This document shows, one piece after another, positions 16,049-24,059 of a DNA stretch of 64,000 nt. Position 1 is the first letter of the stretch; every line of letters starts with the position of its first letter. The position numbers and the translations under genes are program-made. This DNA comes from an uncultured Bacteroidales bacterium. Lineage in GTDB: Bacteria > Bacteroidota > Bacteroidia > Bacteroidales > F082. The stretch lies in the NCBI GenBank assembly GCA_900317155.1, contig ONFO01000008.1, positions 92,516 to 156,515 of the forward strand. The letters run 5' to 3'. The notes beneath the pieces are model-generated. The model worked only from the letters and a program-made list of their open reading frames with translations. It was not told the DNA's origin and did no database searches.

Positions 16049-18172
16049 ATGCGTAGAACCCTGCTCGTTGTCTTGTCGCTATTCATGGTGATGCAACAGC
16101 TTTCGGCACAGCGTGAAAAGACTTCGTTTCAGACCCTTTCCGAATGGAAACCTACCCTTGATGTACGTTCCGATGTGGTCATGGTGTATGGCGCAGGCGA
16201 TTATATGTCGCTTTCGTTCAACGACCGTGTGAATTCATGGCGCGACCATGGCTATACCACGCATTTCATGTCGGGCATTGCTTGGGGTGGCTTTGACGCT
16301 TATTTCAAGGGCGAATGGGATGGAAAGCCCCATGACGATGAGGTGCAAAGGAGACTTTCTGGCGAAGGGATCATGCATGGTCCCAATTCGCCTTACGTTG
16401 TGCCAACCCATGGCTTTCTGGATTATTTCAAAGAGAATCACATCAAACGCGCCATTGACGAGGGTTTGAATACCTTGTACTTCGAAGAGCCGGAGTTCTG
16501 GGTGTGGAGTGGCTATAGTGAGGCTTTCAAGCGTGAGTGGCAGGACTTTTATGGCTTCCCTTGGCGGCCACAGCATGAGTCAGCGGAGAATACCTATTTA
16601 TCCAACAAACTCAAGTATCATCTTTATTGTCGTGCCCTCGATGATGCTTTCGCCTACGCCAAACAATATGGACGTGAGCAGGGGAGAGAGGTCCGGTGTT
16701 TTGTGCCGACGCACTCTTTGCTCAATTATGCCCAGTGGGGCATCGTTTCTCCTGAATGTTCGTTGAATTCCATGGAGAATTGCGACGGCTATATCGCCCA
16801 GGTCTGGACAGGCACGTCGCGTATGACCAACCATTACAACGGTGTGCTGAAGGAACGCGTCTTTGAGATGGCTTTTTTGGAATATGGCTGTCTCGAGTCG
16901 ATGGCGAGGCCCACGGGACGCAAGATGTGTTTTTTGACCGACCCCATCGAAGATAGTGAAGTGAATTGGGAGGATTATCGGCGCAACTATCAAGCCACTT
17001 TTACCGCGCAACTGCTTTATCCTAACATCAACGATTATGAAGTGATGCCTTGGCCTAACCGTATCTATGAGCGTGAATACCCTATCAGCGCCGATAGTGA
17101 CGAGAAGACATATATTCCACGATCTTATTCCACCCAGATGCAGGTGATGATTAATGCACTCAATGACATGCCTGCCTCCGAAAACCGTGTCAATGGCGCG
17201 CAAGGCATTAGCGTCCTTTTGTCGAACTCCATTATGTTCCATCAGCCCTTTGAGGGTTTTGAGGACCCGTATCTTGTCAATTTCTTTGGCCTTGCCATGC
17301 CGCTTGTCAAGCAGGGCATTCCATTAGGCATCACTCACATGGAAAACCTTGGATACGAAGAGGCTTTGCGTGATATGCAAGTGTTGCTGATGACTTATGC
17401 CAATATGAAACCACTCGACCCTGAAGCGCATCAACGCATCGCCGAGTGGGTAGAGAAGGGAGGAAGTTTGATTTATTGCGGCCGCGATGATGACCCTTTT
17501 CAGACTGTGTCCGAATGGTGGAACACGAACGGCAATCATTTTAGTGCTCCCTCACAACATCTTTTTGCGTTGATGGGTATGGAAGAGCAAGCAGTTGAAG
17601 GACACTATCGCTTTGGCGAGGGCCATGTCTATGTGATTCGCCGCAATCCACAAGAATTTGTCCTTACTGCGGGTGCCGACAGCCTGCTATTGCAAACTTT
17701 AGAATCGGCTTACGGTCCTTACGAACAAAAGAACTCCTTCGTTTTGCATAGATACCCTTATCTGATAGCCTCTGTTGTAGACGAGAGTCCCGTTTCGAGT
17801 GAGCCATTGGTTTTAAAAGGCCGTTTCATTGACTTGTTTGACCCTTCGTTGCCCGTGCTTTCCGAAAAGGAGGTGCAGCCAGGCGAACAGGCTTTCCTGT
17901 ATGATTTGGATAAAGTGGAAGATAAAACCCGTCCGCAAGTGTTGGCGTCAGCCTCACGGCAGTATGACGAGACTTTCACCGACCATAGCTTCAGCTTTGT
18001 TTCCAAGTCGCCTGACAATACCGACAATGCGATGCGTATCCTGTTGCCACAGGCACCCAAGCAAGTTCAAGTAAGCGTCGCTAGCCAATCGAGTTGGGAT
18101 AAGGGAAGCCAAACACTCCTCCTGGGATTTGAGAACGATCCAGAAGGAGTGCAGGTAAGAATAGAATGGTAA
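16049..18172 (+). CDS. Secreted glycoside-hydrolase-like protein, family uncertain
   Basis: 707 residues with a signal peptide ending near 'QQLSAQ'. The middle part reads like a TIM-barrel glycosidase: 'LNTLYFEEPEFWVWSGY' offers adjacent Glu residues after a beta-strand, followed by many Trp/Tyr-rich segments. The following region ('GISVLLSNSIMF', 'MQVLLMTYANMKPLDPEAHQRIAEWVEKGGSLIYCG') resembles the glutamine-amidotransferase-like trimerisation domain of GH42-type beta-galactosidases. I cannot assign a GH family. It converges on a GH109 gene with a 6-bp gap and lies beside a sugar kinase, which fits a glycan-degradation role. Confidence 0.5.
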   Translation: MRRTLLVVLSLFMVMQQLSAQREKTSFQTLSEWKPTLDVRSDVVMVYGAGDYMSLSFNDRVNSWRDHGYTTHFMSGIAWGGFDAYFKGEWDGKPHDDEVQRRLSGEGIMHGPNSPYVVPTHGFLDYFKENHIKRAIDEGLNTLYFEEPEFWVWSGYSEAFKREWQDFYGFPWRPQHESAENTYLSNKLKYHLYCRALDDAFAYAKQYGREQGREVRCFVPTHSLLNYAQWGIVSPECSLNSMENCDGYIAQVWTGTSRMTNHYNGVLKERVFEMAFLEYGCLESMARPTGRKMCFLTDPIEDSEVNWEDYRRNYQATFTAQLLYPNINDYEVMPWPNRIYEREYPISADSDEKTYIPRSYSTQMQVMINALNDMPASENRVNGAQGISVLLSNSIMFHQPFEGFEDPYLVNFFGLAMPLVKQGIPLGITHMENLGYEEALRDMQVLLMTYANMKPLDPEAHQRIAEWVEKGGSLIYCGRDDDPFQTVSEWWNTNGNHFSAPSQHLFALMGMEEQAVEGHYRFGEGHVYVIRRNPQEFVLTAGADSLLLQTLESAYGPYEQKNSFVLHRYPYLIASVVDESPVSSEPLVLKGRFIDLFDPSLPVLSEKEVQPGEQAFLYDLDKVEDKTRPQVLASASRQYDETFTDHSFSFVSKSPDNTDNAMRILLPQAPKQVQVSVASQSSWDKGSQTLLLGFENDPEGVQVRIEW

Positions 18173-18178
18173 TTTGTT

Positions 18179-19603
18179 TTATTTTGCGTGGCGATAGCCT
18201 TGGACTTTATTCCAGTCACCGCGAGTGAAATCAGGCATTGCGACGGGCATACCACCATTGGCGATGGAGGCTGCCGTCAGTTCGCCGAGACATGACCATT
18301 CTGCGGCGTCGTAAACGTCTTGGTCAAGCGGCAAACCATTATGCAAGCAATAAATGAGGCGGTAGTCCATGATGAAGTCCATTCCGCCGTGGCCACCCAC
18401 TTCCTTGGCTTTTTCCTCGATTTCGACCGCGATGGGGTGGAGGTATTCCTTCAAGATCTTGTCGCGAACTTCGGCAGGAACAAAAGCATGTGGATTAAGG
18501 TGTTGACCTTCGGCAAGGAAACCTGCGGGAAGCTTTTCATCAAGTAAGGTGAAGCCTTCTGTAGGATATTTGTTGGCGAAGCCTTCGGTACCCGTGAGTT
18601 GATATAGACGGTTGTAAGGTCTGTAGGTGTAAACGTCATGCTCGATGAGCAAGGTCTTGCCTTTCTCGGTCTGGATCATCGTGGTGGTCATGTCGCCGTT
18701 GGCGAAGTCGTCCACATTCATCATCTCCTTGGCTATTTTCTTACCGTTGTATGAAGGTGTGCCCATCGAGACCAAGGTCTTCATGCGGTCGCCACGGTGG
18801 ATATTAAAGGCTTGGCAAAGAGGTCCGAGGCCATGGGTGGGGTAGACATCTCCCGAGTGATTTTGGTTGAACTCAAGGCGCCAGTTTTCGTAATACTCGT
18901 GCCAGAAAGGCTCAAGGTTGTGGATGTAGGCACCCTCGCCGTGGATGAGTTCGCCGAACATGCCTTTCTGCGCCATGTTGAGTGCAGTCAGCTCGAAGAA
19001 GTCGTAGCAGCAGTTTTCAAGCATCATGCAGTGGCGTTGGGTTTGTTCGGCCACATCGACCAGTTGCCAGCATTCTTCGATGGAGGTGGCAGCAGGCACT
19101 TCAACAGCCACATGCTTACCTTGTTGCATGGCATAGACGGCCATCGGGACATGGGTCTGCCAGTTGGTGCAGATGTAGACCAGGTCGATGTCGTTGCGCT
19201 CGCAGAGCTCCTTCCATGCTTCACGACCCGTGTATGCTGCAGCGCGTGGCAATCCTCTGCTTTCAAGGATGTTGGTCTGAACGCTCTCGACGCGGTCGGG
19301 CTCGATGTCGCACAAGGCCACGACGGTCACGCCGTCAATGTAGGTGATGCGATCCACGGCATCATAGCCCCGCATACCGAGACCGATAAAGCCGATGCGG
19401 ACATTCTCGATAGGGTCGACGGTGAATTGCAGGACGCTTTTCTGTCCTTCGATACGTTGGGGTTCGTCGAAAACGATGGTGTTGTCGATGATGCGGTAGT
19501 TGCCCTTGCGGACTTCAGTTTCGGCGGTTTTCTTTTCGCCACAAGCGGTGGCCATGGTCAACAGAACAAGGCCGAGGATGAGGTGTAAAATCTTGTTTTT
19601 CAT
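18179..19603 (-). CDS. GH109-type alpha-N-acetylgalactosaminidase, lipoprotein
   Basis: 474 residues. The N-terminal signal has a lipobox (MATAC). A Rossmann NAD(H)-binding motif 'VRIGFIGLGMRG' follows, then 'CDIEP', 'YICTNWQTHVPMAVYAMQQGKHVAVEVP' and 'SGDVYPTHGLGP', all typical of the Gfo/Idh/MocA fold as used by GH109. GH109 enzymes remove alpha-linked N-acetylgalactosamine with bound NAD+ by a redox-assisted mechanism. The envelope location suggests action on host mucin-type or other surface glycans. A minus-strand promoter box CAAAAATA lies at 19625-19632, divergent from the kinase gene, so the two could be co-regulated. Confidence 0.85.
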   Translation of the reverse strand: MKNKILHLILGLVLLTMATACGEKKTAETEVRKGNYRIIDNTIVFDEPQRIEGQKSVLQFTVDPIENVRIGFIGLGMRGYDAVDRITYIDGVTVVALCDIEPDRVESVQTNILESRGLPRAAAYTGREAWKELCERNDIDLVYICTNWQTHVPMAVYAMQQGKHVAVEVPAATSIEECWQLVDVAEQTQRHCMMLENCCYDFFELTALNMAQKGMFGELIHGEGAYIHNLEPFWHEYYENWRLEFNQNHSGDVYPTHGLGPLCQAFNIHRGDRMKTLVSMGTPSYNGKKIAKEMMNVDDFANGDMTTTMIQTEKGKTLLIEHDVYTYRPYNRLYQLTGTEGFANKYPTEGFTLLDEKLPAGFLAEGQHLNPHAFVPAEVRDKILKEYLHPIAVEIEEKAKEVGGHGGMDFIMDYRLIYCLHNGLPLDQDVYDAAEWSCLGELTAASIANGGMPVAMPDFTRGDWNKVQGYRHAK

Positions 19604-19624
19604 AAGTTGAAGATTAAATTTGAG

Positions 19625-19664
19625 GGCAAAAATAGCAATAATCCATTCAAAATCTCTATCTTCG
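19625..19664. promoter_or_regulatory. Divergent promoters of GH109 and kinase genes
   Basis: TATTTTTG reads on the minus strand at 19632-19625 for GH109. A weaker TATCTTCG reads on the plus strand at 19657-19664 for the kinase gene at 19681. Confidence 0.5.
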
Positions 19665-19680
19665 CAAAAAATTTATCCTT

Positions 19681-20757
19681 ATGAACGAACTTTACACTAT
19701 CGCGGGCCATTTCGTTGACTCGAAAACCATCGAAAACATTCTGCCATTGGGCAATGGACTCATCAATGACACCTATAAGATTATGGTTGCAGGACAGCCG
19801 AAATACGTCCTGCAACGCATCAATAACGCTGTTTTCACTGATGTCGACATGCTGCAAAACAACATTGAGGCGGTCACCAACCATATCCGGGAAAAGTATG
19901 AAAGTCAAGGCATTGCTGACATCAATCGCAGGGTTTTACACTTTTTGAAAGCCGATACTGGAAAGACCTACATCGTTGAAAATGAGAAATATTGGCGAGT
20001 GATGGACTTCATCGGCGATAGCTATACCTATGAGGCTGTCACACCTGAGTATGCCTATTATGCTGGCCGTTCCTTTGGCGATTTCGAGTCACTGCTGACG
20101 GATTTGGAGGCACCGATAGGGGAGATTATCCCTGATTTCCATAACATTGAATTTCGATTGAAGCAATTGGAAGATGCCGTTGCTGAAGACCGTGTGGGTC
20201 AGATGCGTGAGGTGGAGGTGCAGAAGTTCGTGGCCAAAATCAAAGAGGCAGCTGATAGGATGTGTTTGGGCGAGCGACTCTATCGCGAAGGCAAGTTGCC
20301 GAAGCGCATCTGTCATTGCGACACCAAGGTAAACAACATGCTTTTTGACAAGGATGGCAATGTGCTCTGTGTCATCGATTTGGATACTGTCATGCCGAGT
20401 TTCGTTTTCTCTGATTTCGGTGACTTCCTACGTTCTGCCGCCAACACAGGTGCCGAGGATGACCCTGATTTGGACAACATCCATTTCAACATGGAGATTT
20501 TCAAGTCTTTCGCGAAAGGTTATCTTGAAGGCACGAAATCCTTCCTGTTGCCGATAGAAAAGGAGAATTTACCCTATGCTGCTACATTGTTCCCATATAT
20601 GCAGGCCGTTCGTTTCCTCACGGATTACATCAATGGTAATATCTATTATAAGATTAAGTATCCAATTCATAATTTGGTGCGCACACGGGCGCAGTGGAAA
20701 TTGTTTGAGGAGGCGGAGGCACATCTGGATGAAATGAAACAGATATTGGCGGTGTAG
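19681..20757 (+). CDS. Sugar 1-kinase of the APH fold, N-acetylhexosamine kinase-like
   Basis: 358 residues of the aminoglycoside phosphotransferase fold. The N-lobe has 'LGNGLINDTYKI...YVLQRIN'. The catalytic loop is H212-C-D214 in 'ICHCDTKVNNMLFD', and the metal-binding segment is 'VIDLDT' at about 232. This layout is that of the NahK-like kinases, which phosphorylate N-acetylhexosamines at C1. The assignment is supported by the divergent GH109 gene, which would supply GalNAc. The stop codon TAG lies inside the palindrome at 20754-20781. Confidence 0.7.
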   Translation: MNELYTIAGHFVDSKTIENILPLGNGLINDTYKIMVAGQPKYVLQRINNAVFTDVDMLQNNIEAVTNHIREKYESQGIADINRRVLHFLKADTGKTYIVENEKYWRVMDFIGDSYTYEAVTPEYAYYAGRSFGDFESLLTDLEAPIGEIIPDFHNIEFRLKQLEDAVAEDRVGQMREVEVQKFVAKIKEAADRMCLGERLYREGKLPKRICHCDTKVNNMLFDKDGNVLCVIDLDTVMPSFVFSDFGDFLRSAANTGAEDDPDLDNIHFNMEIFKSFAKGYLEGTKSFLLPIEKENLPYAATLFPYMQAVRFLTDYINGNIYYKIKYPIHNLVRTRAQWKLFEEAEAHLDEMKQILAV

Positions 20758-20781
20758 AGACGCATGGTCATGCGTCACTAC
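20754..20781. repeat. Palindrome supplying both stop codons of convergent genes
   Basis: GTAGAGACGCATG, GT, CATGCGTCACTAC: two 13-bp arms with one mismatch and a 2-nt loop. The TAG in the left arm (20755-20757) ends the plus-strand kinase gene. The CTA in the right arm (20778-20780) is the stop of the minus-strand thioredoxin-like gene. It may also act as a terminator for either side. Confidence 0.8.
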
Positions 20782-21605
20782 AATACCAAAGGTATCTGTT
20801 TCGCCCGTATCTTCTTGGCAATGATGCGTTTCTCGATATCAAGAACGTAAAATAACGGCGTGGTTTCGATGTCGTATAACTCAATTAGTTCCGACGGATT
20901 TGAAATCCGGCAGTATTGAATGGGGGATTTCAAATCCCCATTTCTTTGCGGGCGGATTGCAAATCCGCCCGAACTTGTACCCGAACTATTGCCCAAACTT
21001 TCGCCCGAACTATCGGGATTCATGTCGATTTCAAGTACAGTAACTTCAGGATGTGCCAAAACAACAGAATCCAGTTCATGCATTTCCTTGTGGCAAACAT
21101 CGCAGTCATGGTCGAAGAAAAACAGTACCGTGAATTCGCTTTGAACGGAATGTAAATCAACGGAATCGTTTATCGCGAAATTGGGAGCAAGGTTGAATAA
21201 GGCCAGTCTTCGAAATGTCTCAGCTTTATCGCGGATTAATGCCAAATTAGTTTTGTTCAAATCCTTGATTTCCAATTGGGAAAAATAGTTGTCATACAAG
21301 TAAACGAACACTTGGTCCTGGCGCATGTATTCGGGGTGGCGGTATTTCTCAAGCAGGTGCCAAAGGATGAAATCGCGGAGGTCCGGGTTGAAACTGGTCC
21401 TTTCTACCAATCGGTCGATTTCAGGCGTGATGGAGTCGGGTAGGGGAGCCACCATTTTGTCGAAATAGAAATCGATTTGAGCGGCTAAAACTGGATTATC
21501 GTCCGTGGCACCGTCAAAGGCTTCGATGCCGTCCCAGAAATGATGGTTTTGGGCAAAGCCGATGATGGAAACTAACAAAAACAAGATGAGCAATTTCGAT
21601 TTCAT
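20778..21605 (-). CDS. Secreted thioredoxin-like protein (DUF5106-like), with repeat-derived insert
   Basis: 275 residues with a signal peptide (MKSKLLILFLLVSIIGFAQ). A helical N-terminal domain of the kind paired with periplasmic thioredoxin folds in Bacteroidales is followed by a thioredoxin fold with 'VLFFFDHDCDVCHKEM' (CxxC active site) and the cis-Pro-like 'ETTPLFYVLD'. It probably reduces or isomerises envelope disulfides. Between 'VLEIDMN' and 'SNPSELIELYDIETTPL' lie about 35 extra residues rich in Ser, Gly, Arg and Asn. These are encoded by the nested palindromes at 20895-20970 and tandem CCCGAAC-type units up to about 21020. The frame is kept throughout. Confidence 0.75.
   Translation of the reverse strand: MKSKLLILFLLVSIIGFAQNHHFWDGIEAFDGATDDNPVLAAQIDFYFDKMVAPLPDSITPEIDRLVERTSFNPDLRDFILWHLLEKYRHPEYMRQDQVFVYLYDNYFSQLEIKDLNKTNLALIRDKAETFRRLALFNLAPNFAINDSVDLHSVQSEFTVLFFFDHDCDVCHKEMHELDSVVLAHPEVTVLEIDMNPDSSGESLGNSSGTSSGGFAIRPQRNGDLKSPIQYCRISNPSELIELYDIETTPLFYVLDIEKRIIAKKIRAKQIPLVL
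20895..20970. repeat. Three palindromes inserted in frame inside the thioredoxin-like gene
   Basis: CGGATTT-G-AAATCCG (20895-20909), GGGGATTT-C-AAATCCCC (20923-20939) and GGGCGGATT-GCA-AATCCGCCC (20950-20970) are all perfect palindromes. They share a GGATT core. Adjacent degenerate direct repeats with CCCGAAC continue to about 21020. Confidence 0.85.
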
Positions 21606-21609
21606 GGTG

Positions 21610-21636
21610 CAAAAATAAAAACAATTCCTAAATTTG
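21610..21636. promoter_or_regulatory. Divergent promoters for the thioredoxin-like and EEP genes
   Basis: CAAAAATA at 21610-21617 is a minus-strand -7 box. TAAATTTG at 21629-21636 is a plus-strand -7 box. The EEP gene also has a clear purine-rich ribosome binding site (GAGG) 6 bp before its ATG. Confidence 0.6.
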
Positions 21637-21658
21637 CAGCGATAATAGAAGAGGAGTT

Positions 21659-22822
21659 ATGGAGATTTATCACAAAATCTACAAAACTTGCAAAACATCT
21701 TTATTAGGAGTTGCGGCTACACAATCGTGTTGCCGCAGGAAAGCCGCCGGTTGGCAGCTTTCCTATGATGCTATAAAAAAACTTGTTTTGATTTGTTTTG
21801 TGAGTTTTGTGATTGCAAACGTTACTTCAGCCCAAAACACCCCTGTCCGCATCGCCTTCTGGAACATGGAGAACTTCTTCGACCCTTTTGTTGACAGCAC
21901 AAAGACCTACAATGCCTTCACCGAAGACGGCATGCAGCACTGGACAAAAAGCCGCTTCTACCGCAAACGCAACAATATGTACAAGGCCATTCTGGCCATG
22001 TCGGAGAACCGACCTTTGGGCATCTTAGGCATGTGTGAAGTGGAAAACGAGTATGTACTGAGCGCCCTTTTTGAGCAGACGCCATTGAAAAAACACAATT
22101 ACCGATGGGTGCTTTATGAAGGCCCCGACAAACGCGGCATCGACCCTGCCATCGTGTATTCCCTTGACCATTTTCGACTGGTGGAGAGCGCCGTGTTTCC
22201 TTATTTCAACCCTGAAGACACGGCTTATCATTCGAGGGATATTTTATATGCGAAATTCATAGGAGCCGACGCTTCCAGCGTCGCTTATGCCGACACCCTT
22301 CATGTCTTCGTCAATCACTGGCCGTCAAGATACAGCGGCGAGTTGGAGACTGTAGGCTCGCGCTCTTGCTCAGCATCAATTTTGCGTGCTAAGGTGGATT
22401 CTATTGTGTCAGCTGCGCCCGAAGGCTACCAACCGAAAGTCGTCATGATGGGAGACTTGAACGACTGTCCCACTGACCCGAGCGTCTACGATGTGCTGCG
22501 GGCACGGCATCCCAGTGAGTTGGAAGAAGGCTGCCTCATCAATCTGTTTGGTAAAAACGACGGTTTGGGCTTCGAAGGCACCTTGAAGCATCAGGCTGAT
22601 TGGCAAATCTTTGACCAGATTATTGTCACACCTGCTGTGATGAACGATAGGGAAGGTCTTCATTATCAAGAAGGTAGTGCCCGCATCTTTCATGCCGACT
22701 TCATGCTCGAGGACGACGAGGCCTATCATGGAAAGAAGCTGTTCCGCACCTATATCGGTCCCCGCTATTTCGGCGGCTTCAGTGATCATCTTCCCGTTTA
22801 TATTGATTTAATTCGGAATTAG
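21659..22822 (+). CDS. Secreted endonuclease/exonuclease/phosphatase-family protein with two repeat-derived inserts
   Basis: 387 residues from ATG 21659. The EEP fold is marked by 'RIAFWNMENFFDP', 'LGMCEVEN', 'VFVNHWPSR', 'VVMMGDLNDCP' and the final 'FGGFSDHLPVYIDL', so the metal and catalytic residues are present. Such proteins cleave phosphodiesters in DNA, RNA or lipids; the substrate is unknown. The signal peptide (KKLVLICFVSFVIANVTSAQ) lies about 40 residues in, after an odd Cys-rich stretch (TQSCCRRKAAGWQLS) encoded by two palindromes at 21712-21764. A further palindrome at 22267-22283 encodes 'ADASSVAYA' inside the domain. Both inserts keep the frame. Confidence 0.85.
   Translation: MEIYHKIYKTCKTSLLGVAATQSCCRRKAAGWQLSYDAIKKLVLICFVSFVIANVTSAQNTPVRIAFWNMENFFDPFVDSTKTYNAFTEDGMQHWTKSRFYRKRNNMYKAILAMSENRPLGILGMCEVENEYVLSALFEQTPLKKHNYRWVLYEGPDKRGIDPAIVYSLDHFRLVESAVFPYFNPEDTAYHSRDILYAKFIGADASSVAYADTLHVFVNHWPSRYSGELETVGSRSCSASILRAKVDSIVSAAPEGYQPKVVMMGDLNDCPTDPSVYDVLRARHPSELEEGCLINLFGKNDGLGFEGTLKHQADWQIFDQIIVTPAVMNDREGLHYQEGSARIFHADFMLEDDEAYHGKKLFRTYIGPRYFGGFSDHLPVYIDLIRN
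21712..21764. repeat. Two adjacent palindromes in the 5' coding region of the EEP gene
   Basis: TGCGGC pairs with GCCGCA (21712-21737), with inner ACAC/GTGT pairing. It is followed directly by AGGAAAGC pairing with GCTTTCCT (21737-21764), with inner GCC/GGC. They precede the signal-peptide codons. Confidence 0.75.
22267..22283. repeat. Palindrome inserted in frame in the EEP domain
   Basis: CGACGCT-TCC-AGCGTCG, perfect 7-bp arms. It encodes part of 'GADASSVAYAD' between 'DILYAKF' and 'TLHVFVNHWPSR', where a tight connection is expected. Confidence 0.75.
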
Positions 22823-22908
22823 TTTGTTTGCCTTTACTGATGACTTGTGGCCTGCATCAACCCAAGTGAAAGCAGGCTATTGACCATTGGCAAAAGTCCA
22901 TCTGCAAC

Positions 22909-22956
22909 AATTAAACAGTTAAACAATCAACACTTCAACAATATTTCCTACTTTTG
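22909..22956 (+). promoter_or_regulatory. AT-rich leader repeat and -7 box before the DMT transporter
   Basis: The 7/8-bp repeat (CAATTAAA, CAGTTAAA, CAATCAA, CACTTCAA) is followed by the -7 box TACTTTTG at 22949-22956, 25 bp before ATG 22982. Confidence 0.5.
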
Positions 22957-22981
22957 CGGCCAATTTCAACATAAACACACT

Positions 22982-23887
22982 ATGTGGGTAGTACTTTCAT
23001 TGACCTCAGCCTTCCTGTTAGGTTTCTACGATATCTTCAAAAAACAGACCGTCGTGGGCAACGCCATCATCCCCGTCTTGTTCTACAGCACTTTGATTAG
23101 CGGACTGTTGTTTCTTCCGCTCGTTGTGTTGTCGCATCTACAACCGGAATGGTTCGCTGGTGGTTTTATGTCGAAGCTTTACATTGAACCGCTTACTGCA
23201 AGACAGCATTTGCTAATCATGGGCAAGACGGCTCTTATCCTCTGTTCGTGGATGTTTAGCTATTCGGCCATGAAACACTTGCCCATCACCGTGGTGGGAC
23301 CCGTCAACCAGTTGCGTCCCGCCATCACGGTCATCCTGATGTTTTGTGTTTTCCATGAAAGCCTGACATGGCTGCAAGGTACAGGTGTGGTCTTGGCCAT
23401 CATCTCGTTCTATTTTATGAACCGTTCGGGCAAGTTGGAGGGCATCAATTTCAAGTCGAACAAATGGGTGTATATGCTGTTGGGCTCAGCCGTCCTTGTG
23501 GCTCTGAGTGGTGTCTATGACAAATTCCTTCTTAGTAAGGAAAGCATTTCACCGGCTACCATTCAAGCATGGTACACGATTTACGATTTTCTTATGATGG
23601 CCGTATTGTTCTTCTTCATTTGGTATCCACATCGTGAGAACCAGCCCTTTGAATGGCGTTGGGGCATCGTGGCTATGGCTGTGTTTGTTACTGTAGCAGA
23701 TGTTATCTACCTCACTGGATTGAAGCAAGAGGCTGCCGTGGTTGTGCTCATCCCGCTCATCCTCTATGGCGTGCGTCTCGTGGTGTCGTTCATCTATGGT
23801 ATCTTCGGCTTCAAGGAGCAGAACATTCGAAGCAAAATTGTGCCACTGATGATGGTGTTGGCAGCACTGGTTTGTTTGTGTGTTTGA
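22982..23887 (+). CDS. EamA/DMT-family transporter
   Basis: 301 residues from ATG 22982 (MWVVLSLTSAFLLGFYDIFKK). The frame is open upstream to 22847, but a -7 box at 22949 lies inside that extension. About ten hydrophobic helices form two EamA-type repeats. Typical features are 'MKHLPITVVGPVNQLRPAITVILMFCVFHESLTWLQGTGVVLAIISFY' in the first half and 'QEAAVVVLIPLILYGVRLVVSFIYGIFGFKEQ' in the second. It would move a small metabolite across the inner membrane; the substrate is not predictable. Confidence 0.85.
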   Translation: MWVVLSLTSAFLLGFYDIFKKQTVVGNAIIPVLFYSTLISGLLFLPLVVLSHLQPEWFAGGFMSKLYIEPLTARQHLLIMGKTALILCSWMFSYSAMKHLPITVVGPVNQLRPAITVILMFCVFHESLTWLQGTGVVLAIISFYFMNRSGKLEGINFKSNKWVYMLLGSAVLVALSGVYDKFLLSKESISPATIQAWYTIYDFLMMAVLFFFIWYPHRENQPFEWRWGIVAMAVFVTVADVIYLTGLKQEAAVVVLIPLILYGVRLVVSFIYGIFGFKEQNIRSKIVPLMMVLAALVCLCV

Positions 23888-24059
23888 CATCTTTTGTTAA
23901 GCAATTATAACTGATTGATTCTCTTTATTTTGCATCATTTTAATATTGGCACAAAATTTGCAAAATAAAAGGACTAATCATATTGAATTTTTTTCTAATT
24001 TTGCACCGTTTTTTTTGTTGGCTTTCTAGCAGTATATTTTTATTTGTAACTATTTATAA

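Noticed and set aside
22847-22981. Longer N-terminus of the DMT transporter
   Set aside because: It would include AT-rich leader repeats and the -7 box at 22949; the protein starts well at ATG 22982.
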